A stretch of DNA of 64,000 bases, taken from positions 6,514,471 through 6,578,470 of the forward strand of contig CM038050.1 of NCBI GenBank assembly GCA_021397845.1. Direction: 5' to 3'. This document shows positions 1 through 10,504 of the stretch, piece after piece. Position numbers and translations under genes: made by a program. The notes beneath the pieces are model-generated. The model saw only the letters and a program-made list of their open reading frames with translations, did not search any database and had not been told where the DNA came from. The stretch comes from Areca catechu (Eukaryota; Streptophyta; Magnoliopsida; Arecales; Arecaceae). Numbering within the stretch: position 1 is the first letter of the stretch; every line of letters starts with the position of its first letter.

Positions 1-345
1 GATGACTACGATTATAAATTTTCTCTGATAGAAAGTTGGAGGAAAATGACCAAGAATATCCATTCCCCACTAGACGAATGGCGGTGATTAACTGAGTCAG
101 TTGATGTGCTAGGCGCCTTTGGATATTGGAATACCTCTGACATTGATCACACCACACAAAATCGATGACATCTTTCTGAATGATTGACCAATAGTATCCC
201 TAGCATATAATTTTATAAACCAGAGATCTGCCTCCTAGATGATTACCACATATGCCTTTGTGAACTTTTCTTAAGATGTAGTCGGCACTCGAGGGCCCTA
301 AGCACTTCAACTAAGATTGTGTAAAGGAACTCTTATAAAGAGTAC
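1..345 (-). pseudogene. Element A integrase, zinc-binding N-terminus (fragment)
   Basis: The minus strand encodes an HHCC zinc-binding region typical of retroelement integrases: the words ILRKVHKGICGNH and GYYWSIIQKDVIDFVW followed by CDQCQRY can be read with interruptions. The two histidines and two cysteines are visible. The catalytic core would lie left of position 1 and is not in the window. Stops interrupt the frame, so this is a dead copy. Confidence 0.8.
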
Positions 346-639
346 CCTCCAAGATAATGTATTGCGAAACCATCCACCGAATTCGTTTGGCTTCAACAAC
401 ATCCTCTGGTAATACCCCTTCGTTCAAATATTCAACAATCGAATCCATCTAACTAGGCTCTTGCTCCACTTGGTGTATTTCTAGACTTTCTTCCATTATA
501 CCAGGAACTTCTAGGTATTCAATAAAAGTCCGATCCAGGAAGTCGGGAGTCGTAGTAGCTCATCGGGATAGTGAGTCAGCTCAAAAGTTCTCGGTTCGTG
601 GAACATGAGAGTTATCAAAGAATTCGAATTTAGTTACAA

Positions 640-1545
640 AATCTCATACCTTTTCCAAATACTTTACAATAGCAATATCTCGGGCTTCAAACTCTCCTTT
701 AACTTGGTTTACAACCAACTGGAAGTATGAAAAGATCATGATCTTCCAAACACCTAGTTCCCTGGCAATTCTAAGTCTTGCCAACAGGACTTCGTACTCT
801 GCCTGATTATTTGATGCTCGGAAAGAGAAGCGAAGAGCGTACTCCATGATGTCTCCATTGGGATAAGCTATAATCAGCCATAACCAGAGTTAGATCCTCC
901 GTCCACATGAAGTATCCACGTAGAATTAGAGTTATCTTCAATTTTTTCGATGTTTGTCTAGTCTTCCTCCTCTCCATTACACTCCAGGTGCATTCGGCAA
1001 TGAAGTCAGCTAATACTTGGACTTTCATTGCTGGTCGTGGTAGGTACATAATATCAAACTCATCCAACTTGACAGCCCATTTAGCTACCCTCCCTGAGGT
1101 GTCGGGGCATTGCAAGATGCCTTCAGGGACTGATCCGTCAACATAATGATCGAATGAGTTTGAAAATATGGTCTCAAGTGCTTCACTGCTATCACCAAAG
1201 CATATATCAATTTTTGTACCTTTAAATATCTCACCTCATGTCATTTAGTACCTTGTTAGTGCAATAAACTAACTTATAAACACCTTCAGATTTCTTCTTG
1301 ACAAGTACCGAGCCGATAGCTTTATCTGAAGCGAAGAGATAGAGATATAAGCCTTCTCCTTCTTGGAGCTTTGAGAGCAATGAAGGATTAATTAGATATT
1401 TCTTTAATTCCTCGAAAGCTCGTTGGCAATTTTCTGACCATTCGAAATTCTTCGCTTGTCGTAAGGCTTTGAAGAAAGGCAGGCATCTTTCAGTCGACTG
1501 AGAGATGAATTGGCTTACAGAGGCGATGCAGCCAGTCAACTATTA
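640..1545 (-). pseudogene. Element A RNase H region
   Basis: Three open pieces on the minus strand belong to one RT-connection/RNase H region. 1231-1539 encodes the RT thumb and start of RNase H (words such as SQFISQSTERCLPFFK and FEELKKYL). 807-1115 holds the connector (GRVAKWAVKLDEFDI, AMKVQVLADFIAECTW). 644-847 holds the later RNase H part (MEYALRFSFRASNNQAEYE). Element C reads almost the same words. The frames are not continuous, so no functional enzyme is made. Confidence 0.85.
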
Positions 1546-1559
1546 TACCTCCTTGTTAG

Positions 1560-2270
1560 AAGGATGCCTCATGTCAAGAATAGTTCGGATTTTTTTAGGA
1601 TTGGTTTCTATTCCATGATTGATTACAAGGAAATTGAGAAACTTTCCTGAAGTTACTTTAAAGACGCACTTATATTTAATTACATCCGATGGCTTTGTAA
1701 TATATCGAAGGCTTTCTCTAAATCTCTGATATGGTCAGTTGGTTGGATGCTTTTGACTATCATGTCGTTAACATATGCCTCTATATTTCTTCCAAGTTGC
1801 TTTTCAAAGATTTTGTTGACCAGCCATTGATATGTTGCTCCCACATTTTTGAATCCGAATGGCATTACTTTATAATAATACAACCCCTTCTCAGTTATGA
1901 AGGCCGTATTTTCTTCATCCTCAGAGACCATTCAAATTTGATTATATCATGAGAATGCATCTATGAAACTTAAGAACCTGTGTCGAACATTAACATCAAC
2001 CAGCCGATCTATCTTCAACAAGGAGAAACTATCATTTGGACAGGCCTTGTTAAGATCGATATAGTCAATACAAATTTTTCATTTACCGTTTGCCTTTTTT
2101 ACCATTATCGCATTAGCAAGCCAATCCGGGTAATGAACCTTCCTTATGAATCAAGCATCAAGGAGCTTGCTTACTTCATCAATAACCTTTTGTCTCTCAG
2201 AGGCAAAATTTTTCTTCTTTAGACGAACAAGCCTACACCTCGGATCGACTTTCAACTGATGGGTAATAAC
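1560..2270 (-). pseudogene. Element A reverse transcriptase, catalytic motif altered
   Basis: The minus strand reads the usual gypsy RT wording: DYIDLNKACPNDSFSL, FLSFIDAFS, MPFGFKNVGATYQ and NKIFEKQLGRN. The catalytic box that should read YVDD reads YVND here, so one metal-binding aspartate is replaced by asparagine. Several in-frame stops occur upstream (for example where GYNQIRM is expected). Both changes argue that this copy has been inactive for a long time. Confidence 0.85.
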
Positions 2271-2699
2271 CTCTGATGGAATACCAAGCATATCATTTGC
2301 CAACCAAGAAAAAATGTCAACGTTTTTTTGTAGGAAGTCGGTCAGCTTTGTCTTCGATTATTCATCCAACATACTCTCGACCTGTATAACCTTCGTCGGA
2401 TCTTCCCTTTCCAATTACACAAGAACAGTCCATTCCACCGGTTCACCACATCCTTCTATTTGATCCCTCTGATCTAGCTCTTCTAGAGTCATTTTGCCGA
2501 CTAACTATCTATCTTGAATTATCAAACATTGCCAAGCCACTCCTTGATCCCCTTTCATTTTTTCGATCCCATTCCTGGTCGGGAATCATATCAATAGGTG
2601 ATACGTCGATATGATTACCCGGAACTTATTTAAAGCCGGTCATCCTAGTATAGCGTTATATGCAGAAGATGTTCAAGCGACCATAAAATTGATTGGGAG

Positions 2700-3030
2700 T
2701 ATTTTTTATTAGAATTCCTTTTTAATAGTTACTGGAAGTATTATTTTCCCTTCTGAAGGTTTTTTGCAATTTATCTCTTGATAAATTCATCTTGACAAAA
2801 GCATCATAAGCAAGACCTCAGTTAAACTTCTATTATCTATCAAAATCCTTCTTACATCATAGTTTGCAATGATAGCAAAAACAACTACAGAATCATCATG
2901 GGATATTTGGACTCCTCGTAGGTCGTCGTCAGAAAAGCTGGTGACATTGTTACTCCGAAGTCTCTCCAGAGCACCTTCTTTAGCCTCTTCCTCTCTGAAG
3001 ATCGATCGATGGTATAACATGCCGACCATC
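2700..3030 (-). pseudogene. Element A aspartic protease (fragment)
   Basis: The minus-strand reading includes FSDDDLRGVQISHDDS, then VVVFAIIANYDVRRILIDN and RSLTEVL. This is the retropepsin region of plant gypsy elements, where the usual active-site word is D-x-GSS. Here it reads DNRSL, so the glycine after the catalytic Asp pair is lost. It lies between gag and RT, as expected. Boundaries are approximate. Confidence 0.7.
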
Positions 3031-3129
3031 CCATCTGTAGGTCATTGATTAGGAAGCTCCACATTATCCGTAATCTGCTTCTGGGTGGTGACCTCGGTTT
3101 GGCATGACCATGGATGTATTTTTCCAAGT

Positions 3130-3960
3130 ATCCACACTTAATCGGGCCTTCTATTCATCTTTTAGCTGGATGCACTCTTCGGTAGTATGCTCGTGATAAG
3201 GCAGGATGCTGGAGGCACTTGCATTAGTCCAAGTCTTTGTAGAAAGCTTTCCTTTTCTATCTTAATTAATTCTTATTTCTTGGAAGGGGAGGAGGAGTGT
3301 AGGTATTAAACTTGCCGACCGAATTTTTTGGCTTAGGGCTTCGTCGCTGGGTTGCTGTGTCATCATGGCTAGGAGGTTGCAGCTCATTATTCTTTTGGTT
3401 CTTTTTCTTCGAGACTGTCCTTCCTTCTACCTAGCATTGCCTTGCTGCTTACTCTTCAGCTAGTGCATATTTTTACTCTTCAGCTAGTGCATATTTTTAC
3501 GTGCATGCCAATAATTCAAAATAATTAGCGTGTAGCTTCTTATCTAGAGAAAAAGTGAATCTGGAGGATCGTAGGCCCTTTTTTTTAGCGAACATAGCCA
3601 CGTGCTCATTAAGATCAAGAATTTCGAATGTGGCAGAGTTGAAACGGGCCACGTATTCTTTTAAGATTTCGTCGAATTACATGGCATTCTTCTACTAATC
3701 ATGAAATGAGCCAAATAATCTTTCTAATTTATCAAATAAATGAATGTACCTGGCCTGAGGCTCGAATACCACATCCATGCAGCTTTCTTTAGGATTACTA
3801 GAAAAGCAAGATAGTGGAGAGCATCAGTTATCCCTTGGATCATTATATGGACTTTAAAGCTGTCCAGATGATCGAGAGGATCAGTGGTTCCGTCATAAAG
3901 TTTCAACTGTGAAATCTTGAAATGAGATAGGATCACTTCTTCCATAATTCTCCTGAAAAA
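3130..3960 (-). pseudogene. Element A gag (capsid and zinc-knuckle remnants)
   Basis: At 3724-3945 the minus strand encodes a capsid piece: LKLYDGTTDPLDHLDSFKVH, then MIQGITDALHYLAF and MWYSSLRPGTF, matching gag of element C closely. Further along (about 3130-3240) comes an H-x-TTEECIQLKDE word, the second half of a CCHC-type knuckle. A 24-bp perfect tandem duplication sits between them at 3451-3498. The frame is broken in several places. Confidence 0.8.
3451..3498. repeat. 24-bp perfect tandem duplication
   Basis: The unit beginning ACTCTTCAGC occurs twice head to tail inside the decayed gag of element A. It is a replication-slippage type duplication. Confidence 0.85.
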
Positions 3961-4380
3961 TAGAGATCATGAATCATAGGCTAACCTTTGGCATTTCCCT
4001 CTGAACCGACTCTCTCCATATTCATAAAATCAAGAACCTTGCTGCATGGAAGAACGTCGATTCAAAAAGTGATGACGTCAAGAACATCGACTTGGCTCTC
4101 ATCACCGAGCCTCTTTCAAAGGAGATTGTTGACTGCATCTTAAGGCAATTGGTCATTGTTATCCACTGATTGTGACTTTTTGAAAATTCTGAACAGTAAC
4201 AGTTAAAACCTCCATTTTATCTAGGAGAATGCCGATTTGTTATCATCCTATACTTATCGTGGGGACGACATCATTGTCTTCCAGGATGGATCATTTTTCT
4301 TGGATGGCAGGCAACCTCGCGCTCTTTTATCTTCTTCGTCAATATTCTTTTTGTCAATATTCTTTTTCAAGATTTCTTTC

Positions 4381-4399
4381 CTTACCTGGCAAGCCAATC
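4381..4399 (-). other. Element A primer-binding-site-like sequence
   Basis: On the minus strand this reads GATTGGCTTGCCAGGTAAG. It matches the position and form of the site after the 5' LTRs of element C (TTGGCGCGCCAGGTAGGGG) and element B (TTGGCGTGCCAGGAAG). Such sites pair with the 3' end of a host tRNA to prime reverse transcription. A 12-bp duplicated word (CCAATCTATTAT) overlaps its LTR side. Confidence 0.6.
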
Positions 4400-5450
4400 T
4401 ATTATCCAATCTATTATCGCTGAACCCAAGCGATCCCTTCGTGCCATCAAGATTTACCAGTCAGGTTCCCTTCGATGCCCTACACAAAACAAATATACAC
4501 ATCGAAGGACTTTCGGTTGGGACACTCCAATGCTTAAGTTAGCAAGGATTCAAGTACTACATATAGAATCTCAGAAAAGATAGAAATGAAAATACTTCAA
4601 CTAATTTTTCTTACTTATCCTCCGGAGATCTTTTTTACCGGTATTTATAGATATTTGCCTTAATAAAATTTAGCTAGAAAGAATTAATTTCAACATTATT
4701 CCATTGATAACGATTTAGACATGTTATAACGGTCAATCATTATTTTATTAAAATAACCATCTCTTTTCTTGCCATCCGGATTCTTTTAGAATTGACTGGC
4801 ATATTTAAATCGATCAGACTTTATAAGTTCGCCGAACATATTGAGTAAATTAAACTAATAAATTTAAAAAAAGAGTCAGGCCGATTATTATCTCATCAAC
4901 TTGTCAACTTTTGGATCTTTTATTAACCTTTGGACCTATTATGCCTTTTATGAATCAAACCAACCAATCCATCACAGGTTCCAATATTGATTGGTTCAAT
5001 TTCAAATCCAAAAATTAGAAATTAATTAAGATTAATCCTAAACCGACCTGACCCATGTGCACCCTTTCTTGTATGATTGCAGACATCAAAATGCAGACCG
5101 AAAAAGAATAGCTTCTTTGGAACCCTAGTATCCAAAAGAACTTGAATAGTATCATCTCCCGTGATTTGTCACCCGACGGGCTCCGCTTGAGGCTGATTCT
5201 ATATCTCGATTTAATTTGTAGTAAAACTGGGCCGACAAAGGCCGGCAATGAGGATGCTCATGATTTCTAGTGCTGGCACATTTTGTGTTGCACAAATATA
5301 TGGTTTGCATTGGTGCGATTCCAATGCTCAATCCACGGGACAGGACGACCCCAGCCGTGTAAATGATAATTTTAACTCCACAAGAAGGCCTCATGTGTTC
5401 CATATTGAGAAGTAGAGCGATTAATAATCGCATTCTCATCTACTTAAACA
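4400..5450 (-). repeat. Probable 5' LTR remnant of element A, outer boundary not found
   Basis: The stretch directly upstream (minus strand) of the primer-binding site should be the 5' LTR, and it begins at 4400. Its end is degenerate (TATTAT where TGTTG is expected on the plus strand), and I could not fix the outer edge. The part beyond about 5000 may be older unrelated sequence. Short open frames at 5015-5439 resemble nothing I recognise. Confidence 0.4.
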
Positions 5451-8400
5451 CAAAACACACACACAAAAAGGCAAACGAGCAAAAGATATGGAAAAAGTGA
5501 TGGGTTGATTCATTACGAGAGAAAATTCAGCTCAAAAACTAAGCAAAATGACATCGAATCAGTTGTAATAATGTACAAGCAGTCACCCAAAAAAAAAAAA
5601 AGGAATAAGAAGAAAGAAAAAAGAGAAGGGAGAAAAAAAAATCAGAGTTTTCTTAAGTATCCGAGCTTACTGAGCTTATAAGGGAGCCGACAATGTACAT
5701 CCAAGTGCGCCAAAACCTAGAGTAGCCACAGATGTTACGTTCTGGCAGCCTCCTGCGATTATAAAATTTGGAAAGAAGCTAATTATTGCCTTTACAGAAA
5801 AATAGCACGAATTGAGATCACTGACATTTAAATTTATTTCGGTGACACAACCTTGGCTGTTTTTGTCACTCACTGACCATTGAGGACTTTCAGCTATTTG
5901 AACAAAATGTCAAAAAAGCTCCACTGCATAACAATTGTGAGCAAAGAGAAACCCGAGCAGGGATCGAGTCTGTTAGGCTCCAGGAATGTTTCATTACAAA
6001 GCTAAAATTAACGATAATTCAGAAATTCCAGGAATTTCTCTGTTTCCTGTTCTCTGACAACCTGTCATCATTCAAATTCCAAAATAAGTAACCCCTGATA
6101 CCAAAGAAGAGATAAAACAAGGATAATAATGTAAGTATATAAAAAAGAAAACAGAAAGAAACATGAGGCAAGCAGAACCTTTAAGACACTGTACAACAAG
6201 ACAAGGCATCAAATTAATTAACAAGAATATAAGATGCAGTTTTCTCCTCAAACGGATCATAATATTTTCTGTGGATTATTATTTAAAAAAAAAAATCAAA
6301 CAGAAGTAGCACAGACAAGCTGCACTAACAGCAGTTTCATACAGGGATGTCCACCTTGCATGGCAAATTAATTATCCCCTCTAAATACACCTTTTATATA
6401 TGATGCACCCATACAAGATAAACAGGTGACTAGGATGCAATCTTCTTTCATCAAGCCAGGATTGATCAAGGTAAGTTGGGGGAAATAGGTAAGTGGTCAG
6501 TTGTATAATTGAGGAAATGCTGCAAGTGATCAGCAGAGAAATTTAATGACCAAAATGCTGGAGTAGCCTACGAGAGCCTGCCCATATGACAGCCATAAAA
6601 GACTGTTTAGAGCGTGCAACAAAGAGACGAATGAAGCAAGTTGCGAGCTATGCCTGAAAATTAAGTAACTTGATGCAAGATATTGCATTGGGGATGATGC
6701 GCAGAGAGGACTTATCTACCCCAAGATCTTCTAATCAATCTTGTTTTGACCAGTCTGGACAGTGCTGCCAGATAAGTCCTCCCTGTGCACCATATCCATT
6801 GCAAATATCTTGCACCAGTTATCTTTTTTCCCCTAATATATTGGCAAGTCCAGCCAAATATATAAACAAGAAGAAATACAAATGTAAATCAAGTAGTCTC
6901 CTCCTTCAACAGCGAGCCTCCTACTGTAACAATTAACAACTAACTTAGTTCTCTCACCAGAACATAGTCCAAAGTACTAATTTCAATTCCACAATTTGAA
7001 CTTTTCCTAGCAGGTAAATTCAATTGTTGCTGACTCAATGTACACTAGCAAAAAGATCAGGCTTTGATTTGGCCATGTCCATGCCATATATGGTAAAGGT
7101 TTTCATGAGAATGGTGCATCAATGGTTGTCTTATGAGTCTAAACTCCCACCAGCTAACCTCTCAGAGAAATAGTGAAAACCTCAAATTTATGCACTCAAC
7201 AGATTAGATATAAAGCAAATGTACGGTACTCCAACTGTGAAACTATCATCATGAAAAGAGACAAGCACAATCCACATCATCTTATTCCATCTCCAAATTG
7301 AGTTTACCACTGAAGCAGGAAATGAGTTGGTATTTTTTCTGAACCCCCCAAAATAAACAAATAAATAAACTCACTCTCGAAGATACATGGGACAGTGATT
7401 CTATAACCAGAGTTAGCTAAACTTCCTTTTTTGAGGTGAGATTAATGAAAGATGACTCAAAAGTAAACAGCAAAGCAATAAATTAACAATAATTTGGTAT
7501 TACATATCTCCCAAGATAAGTTGCTTTTGACCCAATGGCTATTTGTTTCTGTGCCATGGAGGAGATAAGAGGAGAGAGAAAACCAGAAGCTTTTAACACG
7601 TGTGTGTGCATGGGGGCTCCTCATGGTTCTCTCCCAAGTAAATTACATTTTACAGGTACCAACACCATGACAATCTTCTACTACTAACAGTATGCAGTCT
7701 TCCGGTGGGGATCAAAGCCACTGTTACTACCAATACCACATTACACATCCTCCAACCAACACATCATCTACTTAAGATAGAAGGATGCAAGGTAAATTAT
7801 ACAGTTTCAAGCTTAGTTATTAAACTCGGACTGGACTGGAAACCCGGTAAACCAGGACTTAATCTGCTTTGGGCTTATGAGAAGACCAGATCTGCAGTTG
7901 ACCCGGTGACAGCTGCCCAGCCCAATTGGTTTGATGTAACCTTGGCAACCAAGCAGGTTTTTAGCAACCCGGGCAGGTCCTTTTCTGAGAGAGAGAGAGA
8001 GAGAGAGAGGACCAGCTAACCTCTAACTCAAACCCTCAATCATATGAACCCAATTTAGCCCCATAACCACAAAGAAAGATTATTGCACTGTGATATTATT
8101 CTAATAAAGTGTATTTATTGTAAGATATCTATGATTATTTTATTGAAATTCTCTTTTGATAATCTCCAATTCTTTAAAAAAAAGGTGACCCAACCTTTTC
8201 TCTACACTCTTATGCTCTTAGATTGCAAAGCTGTTCATAGGAAGGCATTAATGAATAGGATTCGCACAACTTTTAACATTTTATTATTAACATTTTTTTT
8301 TCTTAGTTTGATTTTTCTTAACAATTTTATTAGCAATTTTGGGATTTTTCACAGAAAAAATTGGTTTTGGAAGAGCTAAGAGTCCCAGTTTTGGCACTTT

Positions 8401-9250
8401 TCGTTTCAATCCAACTAAAAAGAGTTTGTTATTGTAAGGTACATGGTAAACATGATTTAAGCACACATTTAAATGTTCAGAATGGGAGACAAAGCCTTTC
8501 AAGATTTATTGAAATTAATAAAAAAATGACAAGAAATTCTGCTAAATGGAAGGGAAAGTTTTTTTTAAAAAAAAAAAATAAACGTAATAACATTTATACC
8601 ATATTTTGTGAAAACAATGAAACATGTAACTTCAACATCTTACTTTGTATCAATTTAAGACAGCAATCTGATAACTTTTTTATTTTCCTAAATCTCATCT
8701 AAGTAAGATTAACTCCTAATCTCGCAAATCTTAGTTTACACAAACAAAAATCTTTTCAAGGGGGCCTCACTAATAAGCTCAACTGAAAGACAAAGAATTG
8801 ACCATAGTTTTATGTTTTGTCCTTACATTTGTCATTTTGGTCAGCAATGTTTAGTTACAGCAAACTCTAATATAGAATGCCAAAACTCAACCAGTTTCAA
8901 ATTAGTTAAAGCCCAAACTCCAAACCTCGCTTAGAAATTTCAACGGGGAAACAAAGGCTCGAGCAATCTAGGGCTCATATGACTATCTTATCAATTGTAT
9001 GAAATACAAACCATATGGAGAAAAGAAAGAAACAAAGATGATAGCCTTATTCCTTCTCTATAGAGTTTCTTTCATCTGAAGCAAAGATATCAAATATATA
9101 CCACCAGATTTCACCAAAATATCCTCAAAGAAGTACTCTATATAAACCATGTTGTACAGTCTGATAAAAGAAGTACTCCTGTATATAAATGAGCACATAT
9201 GTTGTTTTCAAAAAACTTTTCCCAAATCTACACACCTATAGACTAAAACA
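5451..9250. other. Gene-free stretch with simple repeats
   Basis: AT-rich intergenic sequence. It holds a CA-rich tract near 5450-5475, poly-A runs near 5590 and 5630, a (GA)n microsatellite at 7987-8009, and short scattered open frames with no recognisable domain. A minus-strand piece near 5676-5770 has an acceptor-like site and short open frame, but I cannot assign it to a gene. Confidence 0.5.
7987..8009. repeat. (GA)n microsatellite
   Basis: About eleven GA dinucleotides in a row. Confidence 0.95.
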
Positions 9251-9645
9251 AGGGGTGGCAATAGAGTCGGGTTGGTTTGGATGCAGGTCCAGTCAAAAAT
9301 CTATCAAATCAACCCACATAACCCATTTAATAAATGGATCAAATCAAGTTAAATGGTTTAAGTGGGTCTTAAATGGGTTAAGCAAGTTTTAAACAAGTTG
9401 AGGAGGTCTTAAATGGGTTAAACAGGTCATGACCCAACCCAACTATTAATGGATCAGAATCAATTAAATGGATCAGAACAGGTTAAATGGATCAGGATTC
9501 CAAACATGAAATTGACCCATCTAACAAGTGGGTTAGGTTGGAATCAAACTATTTATAACCTTGACACATTTATGCCAAACATGAACCTGCTTAAAACATA
9601 TCAATTGCAAGTTAGATTAGCAGGTTGGGTCATAAATTGCACCCC
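9251..9645. mobile_element. hAT-like MITE (non-autonomous, about 395 bp)
   Basis: The left end reads AGGGGTGGCAATAG and the right end reads TTGCACCCC, which as reverse complement is GGGGTGCAA. These are imperfect terminal inverted repeats of the GGGGTGGCAA kind common in plant hAT-type MITEs. The interior is filled with degenerate copies of TTAAATGGGTTAA-like and AAATGGATCA words and has no coding capacity. An 8-bp target duplication was not clear by eye, so the superfamily is an inference. Confidence 0.55.
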
Positions 9646-10080
9646 AAATTGAAAATGTCTATCCACTGTGCAAACCATAGGGGAATCCCCTTTCACGTGT
9701 GGGCCACACTTACACCTATCCCATGGGGCTACTAGAACGAGACATTAGGCATTATGATGGTTTTCATCAACAGAGACTAATAACATACTACAAAAAAGGT
9801 AGGCGCTGCTTTATACCACAAAAAAGGGGTACCACAAAAAAGGGAACCAAGACTTTTAATAGTTGAGAGTCAAAGCAAGGGCAGATGCCTTGCTTTATTG
9901 AACCCTTGCCCTTCCCTAAAGTGGTAAGGGGTCATATCATCCAAACCAAACTTCAGCAGTGTATAACTAACTATTCAACCTTGTCCCAACTTTGGACAAG
10001 TTGCTTGTGCATTAGATGTCAAATATGTGAAAGCATGAGCTTGTGAATGACCTCATGCACACTAATGAGTGTATCTAGAA
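9646..10080. other. Gene-free stretch
   Basis: Nothing coding is seen. Short direct repeats of CCACAAAAAAGG type occur near 9810-9850, and a CAAGGGCA/GCCTTGC-like imperfect inverted repeat lies near 9875-9930. Confidence 0.4.
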
Positions 10081-10275
10081 TTATAAAGTGTAGTCATATG
10101 CTGCCAGCAGAGGTTCCCCCAATAATGTCAAACTAGGATGAGATCCAGTTTGAGCGCTTGCACACATGTACACAAGCATGTATGGTGGAACACTTCCACA
10201 TTTCACATCAAATCCATTGCAACAGCATATCAATTCTTGTTTCTCTAAAGAACACATACCAACTCTTTCTATTAC
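10081..10275 (-). other. Candidate terminal exon of the MKP1 gene
   Basis: The main MKP1 exon ends at a good donor (AAG|GTATG, 10505/10504). The first plausible acceptor downstream on the minus strand is TTTACAG|GTAATAG at 10276/10275. It continues in the same phase for 64 codons to TAA at 10083-10081, giving a total of about 846 residues. I do not recognise the resulting tail, and Arabidopsis MKP1 is about the length already reached by the main exon, so a short terminal exon elsewhere is equally possible. Confidence 0.3.
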
Positions 10276-10504
10276 CTGTAAAGATCTTATCAAAACATGT
10301 AATATATCAATTGGTTGTTATTACAATCAGATTACAAATATACTAAGCAAAAACAAATTAATGATGCAAAAAGATAGTAAGCGAAAATCTGAAGCAGCAA
10401 TCAGAACTCATCGACCAAATAATAGTTGCAGTAGATCTTTCTGACATACGGAGACAATGAACCAATTCATCATTTAACAATGAATATGAATTGTATGCAC
10501 ATAC

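Larger units (their letters stand above)
1..4399 (-). mobile_element. Element A: decayed Ty3/gypsy LTR retrotransposon, internal region
   Basis: On the minus strand the order gag, protease, reverse transcriptase, RNase H, integrase can be read from about 3960 down to position 1, which is the gypsy order with integrase last. Every domain is broken by stops and frameshifts. The integrase runs off the left edge, so the 3' LTR is outside the window. A primer-binding-site-like stretch lies at 4381-4399. Many stops sit where CGA, CAG or TGG codons are expected, which fits decay of methylated cytosines. Element C has the most similar RT and gag wording (YVxDMIVKS, QLGRN), so A and C look like distant relatives. 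Confidence 0.9.

Noticed and set aside
5676..5873. Minus-strand open frame with an acceptor-like CGCAG, considered as the last MKP1 exon
   Set aside because: In the required phase it gives only five codons before a stop, would need a 4.7-kb intron, and has no recognisable MKP1 wording.
7705..8019. 104-codon plus-strand open frame ending in Arg/Glu repeats
   Set aside because: The tail comes from a (GA)n microsatellite and the rest has no recognisable motif.
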